A DNA stretch of 64,000 bases, taken from positions 1 through 64,000 of the forward strand of contig JBOEGR010000015.1 of assembly GCA_050633525.1 (NCBI GenBank). The letters run 5' to 3'. A program made the position numbers and the translations under genes. A model generated the notes under the pieces. The model was not told the origin of the DNA. It was given only the letters and a program-made list of their open reading frames with translations, and made no database searches. Shown here piece by piece: positions 24,778 through 34,276 of the stretch. Numbering within the stretch: position 1 is the first letter of the stretch; every line of letters begins with the position of its first letter. Source of the stretch: CANLBN01 sp050633525. GTDB lineage: Bacteria; Pseudomonadota; Gammaproteobacteria; Pseudomonadales; Cellvibrionaceae.

Positions 24778-25623
24778 ATGAAATACGAAGGGTTCACTAC
24801 ATTTTCTGCTGTGCAAGACGGAGGGGTTTTAACGATCACATTTGATTTTGGGAGTGTTAACATCCAAGGCCAAGAGATGTTAGCAGATTTAAATAGTTTA
24901 GCGATGCGATTGGAGCGCGATCGCATAACAAAAGTCGTTGTTTTTCAATCGGCCAATCCAGAAATATGGGTATGCCACTACGATACAGAATTGTTGAAAG
25001 ATATGTCTGATGAAGCTGTTTCTCATGAAGAAGCCCAGCTACTAGATTTACAGGCTGTATGTGAGCGCATCAGCAAAGTGCCACAGGCAACAATAGCGAA
25101 GTTGGAAGGCTTTGCACGCGGCGGTGGGCACGAGCTTGCACTAGCATTAGATATGCGTTTTGCCGCACGCGGTAAATTTAAATTTATGCAGATGGAAGTG
25201 GGTATGGGAATTTTACCTTGCGGTGGAGGCGCATCGCGAATGGCTCGTCAAACCGGTTTAGGAAAAGCACTAGAAATTATTTTGAGTGCCCGTGATTTTG
25301 ATGCTGATGAAGCAGAAAAACTCGGTACGATCAACAAAGCGCTAGATTCAGATGAGATTGGCGAATATGTCGATACACTAGCCAAGCGTATTGCACAATT
25401 TCCAGCAGAATCCATCAATGCATGTAAGCAAGCGGTTTATGAATCTATTGATAAGCCTATTAATGAAGCACTAAAAGCCGAAGCATATTGGTTATATCAA
25501 GCCACGAGTAAAACACCTGCTCTGAAACGATTTACTATTGCCGATGAGCAGGGTCTAGAGCATGATATTGAAAATCAACGTAATTGGAACGAACTGGTTA
25601 TGACTGTGCAAAACATTAACTAA
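24778..25623 (+). CDS. Enoyl-CoA hydratase/isomerase family protein
   Basis: The start is ATG 24778, with GAGGAAA about 8 bases upstream. A GTG at 24733 would extend the frame by 15 residues. The 281-residue crotonase-fold protein has the oxyanion-hole segment KLEGFARGGGHELALALDMR and then MEVGMGILPCGGGASRMAR. The usual Glu pair of true hydratases is only partly conserved, so the reaction may differ. Part of the block downstream of the two oxygenases. Confidence 0.85.
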   Translation: MKYEGFTTFSAVQDGGVLTITFDFGSVNIQGQEMLADLNSLAMRLERDRITKVVVFQSANPEIWVCHYDTELLKDMSDEAVSHEEAQLLDLQAVCERISKVPQATIAKLEGFARGGGHELALALDMRFAARGKFKFMQMEVGMGILPCGGGASRMARQTGLGKALEIILSARDFDADEAEKLGTINKALDSDEIGEYVDTLAKRIAQFPAESINACKQAVYESIDKPINEALKAEAYWLYQATSKTPALKRFTIADEQGLEHDIENQRNWNELVMTVQNIN

Positions 25624-25706
25624 CTGTTTATCCAAATTCCAAACGCCACGGAAGGTGTGATTTTATCCGGCCAGCTATTTATCGTCTCTAACACATGATT
25701 CAGTAC

Positions 25707-26594
25707 TTACAAGCCATGCTCTACTAAATGGCGCACCAGCAACATCGTTAATGTTTCTCGACGAGATTTGTCTGGCCATATGGCGTAACACTCTAGTGGT
25801 CTTATACTCCATTCTGGAAGCACGTGAATGAATTTACCTTTCTTTAACTCATCTTCAATTAAATTTTCCGGCAAGATAGTGACCCCTGCATCTTGTTCAG
25901 CAAAATATTTCAAAGCATTGGCGCTATTGACGCTAATACGCGAGTTCTCGGCAACGCTGACGGTTTCATTAGTTGGTGAAATAAATTCAATCAAATTTGA
26001 TCGTGCTTGAAAACGTATCCACTCCCACTCTTTTAAATGAGAAGGGTGCTGAGGAATAGGGTGTTTATCTGCATAGTGTTTGCTAGCAATAAGCAGCCGC
26101 TTTATTTCACCGAGCTTACGCGACATCATTGCGCTGTCGCTTACCCCGTTACTACCTACCCGAATACGCAGGTCTAATCCTTCTTCCAGCATATCGATAA
26201 TTTGATCCGTATAGGTCAAACATAAATCAACTTCTGGGTACTGTTTAACAAACCCAGATAGGGCAGACGATAGACCTGAGGTTTCTAAAAATGCCGGTAG
26301 TGTGACCTTTAAGCTACCAACAGGTTTTTGTGATAGAGCGTTGAGTTCATTCAAACCTGATTCGGCACTGCGAAGCATATCAGCTACGTGTGCATAAAAT
26401 TGACGGCCTTCGGTCGTCAGAGTCAACTTGCGTGTGGTGCGATAAAAAAGCGTAGTGCCCAAATGCTCTTCAAGATCAGATACCGTTTGGCTAACCCGCG
26501 ACGGGGCTACCTCTAACTCTTTAGCCGCAGCGCGAAAGGCACCTTTATCCACTACTTTTGCAAAGACGGCCATATGGCGTAGATAATTTATCAT
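25707..26594 (-). CDS. LysR-family transcriptional regulator
   Basis: A 295-residue LysR protein with the N-terminal helix-turn-helix MAVFAKVVDKGAFRAAAKEL then EVAPSRVSQTVSDLEEHLG and RTTRKLTLTTEGRQF. It is divergent from the SnoaL gene at 26763 (168-base gap) and convergent with the enoyl-CoA hydratase homologue. It probably controls the SnoaL/flavoprotein genes. Confidence 0.9.
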   Translation of the reverse strand: MINYLRHMAVFAKVVDKGAFRAAAKELEVAPSRVSQTVSDLEEHLGTTLFYRTTRKLTLTTEGRQFYAHVADMLRSAESGLNELNALSQKPVGSLKVTLPAFLETSGLSSALSGFVKQYPEVDLCLTYTDQIIDMLEEGLDLRIRVGSNGVSDSAMMSRKLGEIKRLLIASKHYADKHPIPQHPSHLKEWEWIRFQARSNLIEFISPTNETVSVAENSRISVNSANALKYFAEQDAGVTILPENLIEDELKKGKFIHVLPEWSIRPLECYAIWPDKSRRETLTMLLVRHLVEHGL

Positions 26595-26762
26595 TGTTCT
26601 GTATTTCGGAATTATTAGTTGATATTAATATACATATTCACATTTATTTGTAAAGGTTATAGTAAGAGATCTGTACATTCTTTAATTATATTAATCACTG
26701 ATCGATATAGAGAGCTAAGGTTTGAGTCGGTCATTTCTTTTTAATTTTCCGTAGGGGAAAAA

Positions 26763-27536
26763 ATGAGCAATAAAATCAACAATGCAAAAGCGCTGTATAT
26801 GGAAGGCATTCGTGACGGTAATGCAAAAGAGGCCGTCGAAAAATACACCGGCGCCCGCTACACCCAGCATTCAACCGGTGTTCGTGACGGTAAAGAAGGC
26901 TTTTTAGAATTTTTCGAGCCATTCATTAAGCGCAACCCCATTCGTGATATTGATATTGTTCGCAGTTTTGAAGATGGTCAGTATGTGTTTGTTCACGCCT
27001 ATCAAAGTTTAAACAATGGCGAAGCTGAGTGGGTCACCATGGATTTTTTTGATACGGATGACAACCACAAAATCATTGAGCACTGGGATGTCATCGCCGA
27101 ATTTAAAGGAAAAAATCCTTCTGGTCGAACTCAGGTGGATGGCGCTACCGAGGTGACTGATATTGAGCACACAGAAAAAAATAAGATCATAGTGCGTTCA
27201 ATGATTGAAGACCTTCTTATGCGAGGCGGTAATATTGATAATGCCGATCAATATATACACCCAGATTATATTCAACATAACCCCGATGCTGGTGATGGGC
27301 TGGATACCTTTGTAAGTTTATTGACAGCAGAAGACCGCCCCCTATGGTACAACGAAATCGTTTTGTTAATTGGTTGTGGTAATTTTGTCTCAGCGTTATC
27401 CAGAGCCATGTGGGAAGACCAAGAATATGCACAGGTTGATTTATTTCGTTTGGAGGATGGCCTTATTGTTGAGCATTGGGATGCGGCTGAGCCAGTTCCC
27501 GCACAAGAAGACCTTGTAAATAGTGGAAAATTTTAA
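26763..27536 (+). CDS. Tandem SnoaL-like (NTF2-fold) protein
   Basis: A 257-residue cytoplasmic protein made of two NTF2/SnoaL-like domains: residues about 1-125 (KYTGARYTQHSTGVRDGKEG ... HWDVIAEF) and about 135-250 (YIHPDYIQHNPDAGDGLDTF ... VEHWDAAEPVP). Each ends in the EHWD signature. A single SnoaL domain is about 120-140 residues, so this is an internal duplication. Such proteins can be small-molecule cyclases or isomerases, or of unknown function. It begins the SnoaL-SnoaL-flavoprotein series. Confidence 0.82.
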   Translation: MSNKINNAKALYMEGIRDGNAKEAVEKYTGARYTQHSTGVRDGKEGFLEFFEPFIKRNPIRDIDIVRSFEDGQYVFVHAYQSLNNGEAEWVTMDFFDTDDNHKIIEHWDVIAEFKGKNPSGRTQVDGATEVTDIEHTEKNKIIVRSMIEDLLMRGGNIDNADQYIHPDYIQHNPDAGDGLDTFVSLLTAEDRPLWYNEIVLLIGCGNFVSALSRAMWEDQEYAQVDLFRLEDGLIVEHWDAAEPVPAQEDLVNSGKF

Positions 27537-27568
27537 TTTTTAAATCATGAAAAATATAACAGGAGAAA

Positions 27569-28063
27569 ATGATGATAAGTAAAACTAAGTGCGTAATGAT
27601 TTGGATGTTGGTTATTCTTTTCTGGGCGAACCCTGCGTTAGCTAATGATAAGTTGTCTGTGACGACGCTTGAAATTGCAAAAGCGTTTCTTGCGGCTGCA
27701 GGTTCGGGTGATATGGCAACGTTAAAAAAGCTAATGGCAGATGATTTTGTTTGGCATAACGAAGGTGATAAAAGCATTCCCTGGATTGGGCCGTGGAAAG
27801 GTAAAGAAACTGTAATGAATGAGTTTATGCCAAAGTTTGGTGCAGGTTTAAAAGTCACTAGTTGGTCAACGGACTACAGTTTTGCCAATGCTAATCAAGC
27901 AGTTTTTGTTGGCACTATGAGTGCCATCGCCAATAAGTCAGGTGTAGATACAGGTAAGTTTAGTTGGACAGTACGTGTACAAGTAGATGATGGGAAGGTA
28001 AAGAGTTGGAATTGGTTTGAAGATAGTTATGCTGTATCAAAAGCGTATCATGCTAAAAAATAG
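27569..28063 (+). CDS. Secreted SnoaL-like domain protein
   Basis: A 164-residue protein with a signal peptide (about residues 1-25, cleavage after PALA) and one NTF2-fold domain (LEIAKAFLAAAGSGDMATLK then KLMADDFVWH ... WNWFEDSYAV). AGGAGA precedes ATG 27569 and 27572, and either could be the start. It is exported, unlike its neighbour. Function unknown. Confidence 0.78.
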   Translation: MMISKTKCVMIWMLVILFWANPALANDKLSVTTLEIAKAFLAAAGSGDMATLKKLMADDFVWHNEGDKSIPWIGPWKGKETVMNEFMPKFGAGLKVTSWSTDYSFANANQAVFVGTMSAIANKSGVDTGKFSWTVRVQVDDGKVKSWNWFEDSYAVSKAYHAKK

Positions 28064-28108
28064 TCGTTTAGCATTAAAAATTCAGTCTAGTACGGAGCAA
28101 AAATAGCG

Positions 28109-28915
28109 TTGATAAAACAATTGAAAAAAATGGTGAATAAAATTTCATTTCCTCGAATTCTTCGTGTTAAAAGCGCTTTTTATATTACACCGAATATGAT
28201 CCGAGTGACTTTTAGTGGCTCCGAGTTGGAAGGTATCCCTTCAGGGCACGAAGGTGGAAATTGTAAACTGACTTTGCCGAATGAAGGGCAAAGTCGTGAT
28301 GAATTTGTTCGGCAGTTGGAGCAAGGTATCAAATTTCCGGTGCGTACTTACACAGTAAGAGCGTTTAGGGAAGAAACCAAAGAATTAGATATTGATTTTG
28401 TGGCTCATGGATCAGAGGGACCTGCCTCTCGTTGGGCGATGTCCGCTCGGGCAGGAGACTTTTGTGGGTTTAGAGGGCCGAGTCCGGCAAAGGTAAACCA
28501 CTTTAATGCGGATTGGTATCTTATTGCTGCAGACATGTCGGCACTTCCTTTGGCTGCAGTCACTCTAGAGTCTATGCCTCGTGAGGCGAAAGGGCTTGCT
28601 GTCATTGAAATTACCTCTGAGGCTGATAAGCAAGATATTGATGCACCCGATGGCGTCAATATCCACTGGCTTATTCACTCTGATCCACATTTTTCTTCGA
28701 ATGCGCAGGGAATTTTTATTCGAGCTGTTACTTGGCCAGAAGGTAAAGTGCAGGTATGTGTGGCTGGTGAAAGCGCTACCGTAAAATCTTTACGAAAGTT
28801 ATTGCTAGAGGAAAGAGGGGTCGACAAATCAAGCGCGTACCTTTCTGGCTATTGGAAAATAGGCCTCATTGAGGATGAGCACCAAGATTTCAAAAAGACA
28901 GCAGTAAAAGCTTAA
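28109..28915 (+). CDS. Siderophore-interacting-protein-type FAD-binding ferric reductase
   Basis: A 268-residue protein of the SIP/ViuB family: N-terminal FAD-binding barrel with PVRTYTVR (about 76-83) and GPASRWAMSARAGD, then a C-terminal NAD(P)H-binding half with WYLIAADMSALPLA and the family C-terminal SGYWKIG. It usually reduces ferric siderophores, but nearby genes do not suggest iron uptake, so it may act as a general flavin reductase. The start is TTG 28109, or ATG 28130 seven codons later. Confidence 0.85.
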   Translation: MIKQLKKMVNKISFPRILRVKSAFYITPNMIRVTFSGSELEGIPSGHEGGNCKLTLPNEGQSRDEFVRQLEQGIKFPVRTYTVRAFREETKELDIDFVAHGSEGPASRWAMSARAGDFCGFRGPSPAKVNHFNADWYLIAADMSALPLAAVTLESMPREAKGLAVIEITSEADKQDIDAPDGVNIHWLIHSDPHFSSNAQGIFIRAVTWPEGKVQVCVAGESATVKSLRKLLLEERGVDKSSAYLSGYWKIGLIEDEHQDFKKTAVKA

Positions 28916-28960
28916 TTTATCGCTAACTTAATAAAGCAAACTCGTCCAATGCTTTGATGG

Positions 28961-29164
28961 TTAAGCTTTCTCTTTCTCGGTCATACGATCATAAGCAAAT
29001 TCAAGCCCTTGCCTCAATAGCTCGGCTTGTCGAATAAATTTTGCCTGTTTTGGTGTGATGGGTTTGATTTCTTGGGGGTTGGTCCAAGTCCCTGAAATTA
29101 ATTCAATTATATAGCCACTCTCTTTTTCTCTAATCATATTTTTATCAATAAAGGTCCAGTTCAC
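28961..29164 (-). CDS. Small hypothetical protein (67 residues)
   Basis: The frame is credible because GGAG (plus positions 29172-29175) precedes GTG 29164 at normal spacing. The TTG at 29170 is too close to that site. The product is charged and helical (KPITPKQAKFIRQAELLRQG then LEFAYDRMTEKE). I recognise no family. It lies between the convergent flavoprotein gene and the FadL promoter region. Confidence 0.5.
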   Translation of the reverse strand: MNWTFIDKNMIREKESGYIIELISGTWTNPQEIKPITPKQAKFIRQAELLRQGLEFAYDRMTEKEKA

Positions 29165-29373
29165 AGTCAATCTCCTTGTTTACCCATTAATACTTTTGTC
29201 TAAATTCAGGTGCCATTATTCTCAATTTAACGTTTATGGTCTGTAGGATATCGACCTAGGTCAACGTAGGAAAAATAAACCCATTGCGTGGTATTTATCA
29301 CTATTGAAAGACGTATATAGGCATTAGTCACAGTAAGGCGTTTTTATTTAAAAATAGTGCAAAATAAAACTTG

Positions 29374-29387
29374 AGCGAGCGCTCGCT
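29374..29387. promoter_or_regulatory. 14-bp perfect palindrome upstream of fadL, TetR-type operator candidate
   Basis: AGCGAGC-GCTCGCT, a perfect dyad standing out in AT-rich DNA 100 bases before the FadL gene. GC-rich gap-free palindromes of this size are typical of TetR-family operators, which often control lipid-uptake genes. No TetR gene is in the window. Binding is inferred. Confidence 0.5.
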
Positions 29388-29488
29388 TTATATTAGACTC
29401 GGGCCATCGACATTGAGTATTGTTTGATTTGTAAGCACCCAAACCATACTTGATACTGCTCATAACAATGATAAAAGAAGCTAAGATC

Positions 29489-30733
29489 ATGAAGAAAACA
29501 TCTTTATTTTTGTGTTGTATAGCCGCTGCCTCACAGGTTAACGCGGGCGGGTACCGTGTATCAGTCCAAGGTCAAAAGGCATTAGGCATGGGCCATACCG
29601 GTGTTGCGATGACAGACAGCGCCGAGGCTGTGTTTTTTAACCCGGCCGCTATGGTCCAACTAGATAATAAACTGGAAGTGACCTCTGGTTTAGCTTTGAT
29701 CTATACAAAAAACCGCTACCAAAACACTGATACAGGTTCTTCCGCACAGACGGATACCCCTCTAGGGACGCCGGTTAACTTCTATATTGCCTCAAAACTA
29801 TCGCCTAATCTTAGCGCGGGTTTTGGTCTTTACACACCTTATGGCAGTAAAGTGGAGTGGGAGCAAGATTGGGCAGGTTCTCACTTAGTGAACAGTATCG
29901 ACTTATCGTCTATTTTCTTACAACCCACCGTGGCTTATAAAGTGAACAACAACTTTAGTGTAGGTGGTGGCCCTATTGTGACGATTAGTTCGGTAGAGTT
30001 GAACAGAAATTTAAGCACTTCGCTGCAAGATGAAAATGGTGATCGTTCCAATGTCACCATCGAGGACGATGGTATTGTTGATTTTGGTTATTCCATTGGC
30101 GCTTTTTATAAATTAACGGATAAATTGAATTACGGCATTAATTACCGTTCAGAAATTATTGTTAAGTCAGAAGGCAAAGCAAAGTTTAGAAATATCCCCG
30201 ATGCTCTTAGTGGTGTTTTTGTGGATGGTAATTATGAAGCTGAATTGCCATTGCCTGCGGAATTAACCTTGGGTTTTACTTATCAACTAAATCCTAAAGC
30301 GCTTATTGCATTTGATTACAACTACGCTTTTTGGGATGTGTACGAAGATTTAACATTCGAATTTGACAGTATCACTGACCCTGATAGAGCAACAAGCTCT
30401 AACCCAAGAAATTATAAAAATGCCAGTACTTACCGCTTGGGCCTCCAGTATCAACAAAGCCCTAAATTACAGTTAAGAACCGGTATTTATTACGACGAAA
30501 CCCCCATTCGTGATGGCTATTTCGCGCCAGAGACTCCACGCGGTGATGCGATTGGTTTTACCGCAGGTATGACTCTGCAGTTGGCGAAAAACCTTGAAAT
30601 GGATATATCCGGTTTTTACTTATACTTTGATGAAGAAGAAAATTCCTACGATTTTTCTAGCGAAGGAGTTTTTGAAGGTGAGTATAAAGTGAATGCATGG
30701 GCCTTAGGTGTAGGTTTCTCTTATTTGTTTTAA
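29489..30733 (+). CDS. FadL/TodX-family outer-membrane channel
   Basis: The start is ATG 29489. An upstream frame from 29450 adds 13 residues before a clear signal peptide (MKKTSLFLCCIAAASQVNA). The mature protein begins GGYRVSVQGQKALGMGHTG and contains VFFNPAAM, the FadL N-terminal hatch features. The rest alternates in beta-barrel style and ends in an aromatic residue (FSYLF). It moves long-chain fatty acids or other hydrophobic compounds across the outer membrane. The next gene, 25 bases on, is a secreted esterase, suggesting lipid use. Confidence 0.92.
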   Translation: MKKTSLFLCCIAAASQVNAGGYRVSVQGQKALGMGHTGVAMTDSAEAVFFNPAAMVQLDNKLEVTSGLALIYTKNRYQNTDTGSSAQTDTPLGTPVNFYIASKLSPNLSAGFGLYTPYGSKVEWEQDWAGSHLVNSIDLSSIFLQPTVAYKVNNNFSVGGGPIVTISSVELNRNLSTSLQDENGDRSNVTIEDDGIVDFGYSIGAFYKLTDKLNYGINYRSEIIVKSEGKAKFRNIPDALSGVFVDGNYEAELPLPAELTLGFTYQLNPKALIAFDYNYAFWDVYEDLTFEFDSITDPDRATSSNPRNYKNASTYRLGLQYQQSPKLQLRTGIYYDETPIRDGYFAPETPRGDAIGFTAGMTLQLAKNLEMDISGFYLYFDEEENSYDFSSEGVFEGEYKVNAWALGVGFSYLF

Positions 30734-30758
30734 ATAATTGACGAACAAGGTATAGCAA

Positions 30759-32252
30759 ATGAATAATAAAATAATGAAGTCAGCTATTATCGGACTACTC
30801 TCTGCGACAGTATTAAGTGCTTGTGGCGGTGGTGGAACTAATTTTGATGATCCTGTAAAAGATGAAAGTTTTTCTTCAGGTGATGTTGATTTATCCCGAT
30901 ATGTTGCCTTGGGCGATTCGCTCACCGCAGGTTTTAAAGACGGCACATTGTATATAGATGGCCAATTGGATTCGTTTCCTAATATTTTATCGGGTTTATT
31001 TGAGGAAGCTGATGGTGGCGCATTTACTCAACCATTAATGGCCGATAATTTAGGTGGGCTTTTGTTCATGGGGGTCGAGAACTCAGAGTTTCCTGCTCGC
31101 CGTGTACTCAGTAATGTTGGTGGTGAGTTAACGCCTATTATTCAACCTGGTACTCCTACTACTGAAACCTTTAATGTCATTACAGGGCCGTTTAGCAATA
31201 TGGGGGTTCCTGGTGCGAAATCGTTTCACTTGCTGGCCCCCAATTATGGTGATCCAGCTGGCTTAGCCGTTTCACCTGCAACAGCAAATCCATTCTTTGT
31301 GCGTTTTGCTTCTGCCGCAGCCAATACGATAGTGGCCGATGCAGTGACGCAAGCACCTACATTCTTTACTTTGTGGATCGGAAATAATGACATTCTCGGT
31401 TACGGCACTAGTGGTGGTGATGGAACAAATCCTATTACTGACACTGCTACTTTTGATGGTGCTTATGGTGGCATAGTCACGTCCCTTACAGCAGGCGGTG
31501 CAAAAGGGGTACTGATTAACTTGCCTTCTATTGTCGATATTCCGTTTTTCACAACGGTTCCTTTTAATGCCATTCCTTTGGACCAAGCCAATGCAGATGC
31601 AGCTAATGCTGCGTATGCTGCATATAATGGTGGTGTTGCAGCTCTACTTGCTGGCGATCCGGATGAGGCCGCGCAGCGAACCATTACTTTTGTCGCTGGA
31701 CAGAATGCCATTGTTATTGAAGATGAATCTTTAACCGATTTATCGGGAAGTGGTTTGCCCAGTGTGCGACAAGCAACGGCAGATGATTATATTTTGTTAA
31801 CAACGTCTTCTTTGCTTGGTACTTTAAGAACAGCAGGCGATGCAACAACGGTTATTGGAGTGGGTTCAGCATTAACAGATTCTGAAGCGTTGACTGCAAC
31901 AGAAGCCGCAGAAATTGAAGTGGCTCGAACAGCTTACAACACAACAATAGAAGGTTTAGCAGCTGGTAGTGCTGATTTGGCACTCTACGATGCAGCGGCT
32001 ACTTTAGCCGATCTCAATGATGGTGATGGTATTAGTTATGGTACAGGTAGTATTGACTCAACTTTTGCAACAGGTGGTGCTTTTTCATTAGATGGAGTAC
32101 ACCCTACGGCTAGAGGTTATGCTGTCATTGCGAATGGTGTTATCGATACCATGAATGCCAGTTTCGATGGTACTGATTTACCTCGTACAGACCCAGGCAT
32201 GTTTACTGAAGTCTTCTTTGAATTCCCTACGGGTTTTGATTTCTCTCCCTAA
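30759..32252 (+). CDS. GDSL/SGNH-family lipoprotein esterase
   Basis: A 497-residue lipoprotein: signal with lipobox LSAC (Cys22), a Gly/Asp-rich linker, then SGNH-hydrolase blocks YVALGDSLTAGF (Ser nucleophile), WIGNNDILG (block III) and LDGVHPTARGY (Asp/His). The long middle insertion rich in Ala/Thr/Gly is unlike small esterases and resembles the large SGNH lipoproteins found next to FadL. It is probably surface or periplasm-facing and releases fatty acids for FadL. It ends before a strong terminator. Confidence 0.88.
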   Translation: MNNKIMKSAIIGLLSATVLSACGGGGTNFDDPVKDESFSSGDVDLSRYVALGDSLTAGFKDGTLYIDGQLDSFPNILSGLFEEADGGAFTQPLMADNLGGLLFMGVENSEFPARRVLSNVGGELTPIIQPGTPTTETFNVITGPFSNMGVPGAKSFHLLAPNYGDPAGLAVSPATANPFFVRFASAAANTIVADAVTQAPTFFTLWIGNNDILGYGTSGGDGTNPITDTATFDGAYGGIVTSLTAGGAKGVLINLPSIVDIPFFTTVPFNAIPLDQANADAANAAYAAYNGGVAALLAGDPDEAAQRTITFVAGQNAIVIEDESLTDLSGSGLPSVRQATADDYILLTTSSLLGTLRTAGDATTVIGVGSALTDSEALTATEAAEIEVARTAYNTTIEGLAAGSADLALYDAAATLADLNDGDGISYGTGSIDSTFATGGAFSLDGVHPTARGYAVIANGVIDTMNASFDGTDLPRTDPGMFTEVFFEFPTGFDFSP

Positions 32253-32275
32253 GTATCGATCTTTGTAACAATAGT

Positions 32276-32323
32276 AACAGACAATAAAAAAGCCGCTTAA
32301 TAGCGGCTTTTTTATTGTCTGTT
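32276..32323. terminator. Bidirectional terminator between the esterase gene and opgH
   Basis: A perfect 22-bp inverted repeat with a 4-base loop (TAAT, 32298-32301). The core AGCCGCT/AGCGGCT is flanked by A6 and T6 tracts, so it works for both converging transcripts. Confidence 0.95.
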
Positions 32324-32330
32324 AATTTAA

Positions 32331-34271
32331 TTATAAATGCTGAATAGGCATTTTTTTCCACTGCTCTTTTGGCGTAGAAGGGTGATTGAATTGTTCAAAG
32401 GAATGAAGAGTAGAATTGCTGTTGTAATAGTTTTGGTAGCTATCAATCGATTCTAAGACGTCAATCAGTGTTGTTTCACTAGGTACTTTGAATATGCCTA
32501 AGCGATAAGATAAAGCGCCTAACCAGATGCTACTTGAATAACGAATAATAGGCGCGGCTAAAATAAGTCCCACTAGTACCGGTAATAACCACCAAAAATA
32601 TTTTGGTGCATAAAGGTAGGCCATGCCACCCCAAATAATAGCAACAAGTGACACAAGTAGGGTGTGTCTAACTGCTTCGTTCCAAGGAATACCTCTGCCA
32701 TTTCTCTCTTGGCTTTTCCAACCGACATTCGCGCCAATTAATGCGCTTAAGACAAAGTACGCATGAAATATCATCATCACTGGTGCAATTAAAATAGCAA
32801 TAACAATTTCTACCAATGTGCTAATAATTAAATGTGCTGGCCCACCAAAATCTTTTGCGTTGTAGATAAGGCCAACGATCATCGCTAATATTTTGGGTGT
32901 AAACAGCAATAATACTGTTACACCCAAAAGAGAATAAATAAGTTCGGGCTTGGCAATATGCCAATTAGGAAATAATTGATAGGGTTCATTAAAGAATTGG
33001 TTACTGTTCAGCGCTTGCAAAATAGCATCGGTGGTACCGAGACAAAGTAGTATCAGCCATAATAAAGAAGAAATATAAGACATTGCGCCCGATAAGAAGT
33101 GAAAGCGGCTAATGGCATGTAAACCTCTTGTCTTTAATAGGCGTAAATGCTGTAAATTGCCTTGTGCCCAACGACGATCACGAATGATAAAGTCGATGAT
33201 ATTACTCGGTACTTCTTCATAGCTACCCACCACGTCAGTAATATTAAAGACTTGCCAGTTGCCACGTTTGAGTAATGCCGCCTCTACAAAATCATGGCTT
33301 AGGATCTCACCTCCAAAAGGTGGCTCTCCAGTTAAATAGGGGAGGCAGCAATTATCCATAAATGCATCGATGCGCATAATAGCATTGTGGCCCCAATAGT
33401 TTGCCGTATCTGTTTGCCAAAAACTATTGCCGCTAGCGAGCAGGGGAGAGTGTAACTCTGCTGCAAATTGTAAAAAGCGGCCGAAAAAAGTTTTTTGTCT
33501 GACGGGTCTGGGAACTGTTTGAATTAAGCCGGCAGAGGGTATTCTCTGCATACTCTTGACCATGCTAAGGATAGTTTTACCATCCATAACGCTATCAGCA
33601 TCGAGCACGAGCATATAGTCATATAGACTTCCCCAGCGTTGACAAAAGTCGGCAATATTACCTACCTTTCGGTAGTGGTTATTTTCTCTGCGGCGATAAA
33701 AAATATTGATTCTTGCCGTACGTAAACGTTGTTTAAGTTGAATCCATGCATTTTTTTCTTGCTCAGCGATGCTATCGTTGGTGCTATCACTTAAGATATA
33801 AAAATCAAAATGTGCTTGTTCGCCGGTTTTGATAAGTGAGGTTAACGTTGCTTCAACCCCAGCGGCAACACTAATAGGGTCTTCATTATAGATAGGCATT
33901 ACCAATGCCGTACGCTTAACGATAGCATCGTTAGTATTAACATTATCTAAACTAATAAATTGTTTATTTTCCCTCAATGTTTTTTTACTTTTTAAGCTTA
34001 GAGGATCTTTATTAAAAATGGCTAATATGAAACCAATGATACTGGTCCAAAAAGCCATGCTGACCCATAAAAAATTAATTGAGAATAAAATAAAAATAAG
34101 TGGTTCGATAAAGGTAAGCTGATTGGTGCTAATAATATCGAGCATCATTAGCGAACCCCAGATAGCAGTAGCAAACACTAGGCAAGCGTAAAGGGGAGCG
34201 CGCCATTTTTTAAGTGGGATACTCAATGCAAGCGAAGTGTCTGATTTAGATAGTGTTTGTGTTAGGCTCAT
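32331..34271 (-). CDS. opgH: OpgH, osmoregulated periplasmic glucan glucosyltransferase
   Basis: A 646-residue inner-membrane family-2 glycosyltransferase. N-terminal helices at about residues 25-45 and 55-85 are followed by the catalytic domain with VMPIYNEDP, LDADSVMDG and the RDRRWAQGNLQH motif (QxxRW type). Several more helices follow. It polymerises glucose from UDP-glucose into the glucan backbone and moves it to the periplasm. It is shorter than the E. coli protein (about 850) but in the range of many gammaproteobacterial versions. It sits 5 bases after opgG in one operon. Confidence 0.93.
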   Translation of the reverse strand: MSLTQTLSKSDTSLALSIPLKKWRAPLYACLVFATAIWGSLMMLDIISTNQLTFIEPLIFILFSINFLWVSMAFWTSIIGFILAIFNKDPLSLKSKKTLRENKQFISLDNVNTNDAIVKRTALVMPIYNEDPISVAAGVEATLTSLIKTGEQAHFDFYILSDSTNDSIAEQEKNAWIQLKQRLRTARINIFYRRRENNHYRKVGNIADFCQRWGSLYDYMLVLDADSVMDGKTILSMVKSMQRIPSAGLIQTVPRPVRQKTFFGRFLQFAAELHSPLLASGNSFWQTDTANYWGHNAIMRIDAFMDNCCLPYLTGEPPFGGEILSHDFVEAALLKRGNWQVFNITDVVGSYEEVPSNIIDFIIRDRRWAQGNLQHLRLLKTRGLHAISRFHFLSGAMSYISSLLWLILLCLGTTDAILQALNSNQFFNEPYQLFPNWHIAKPELIYSLLGVTVLLLFTPKILAMIVGLIYNAKDFGGPAHLIISTLVEIVIAILIAPVMMIFHAYFVLSALIGANVGWKSQERNGRGIPWNEAVRHTLLVSLVAIIWGGMAYLYAPKYFWWLLPVLVGLILAAPIIRYSSSIWLGALSYRLGIFKVPSETTLIDVLESIDSYQNYYNSNSTLHSFEQFNHPSTPKEQWKKMPIQHL

Positions 34272-34276
34272 ATTGC

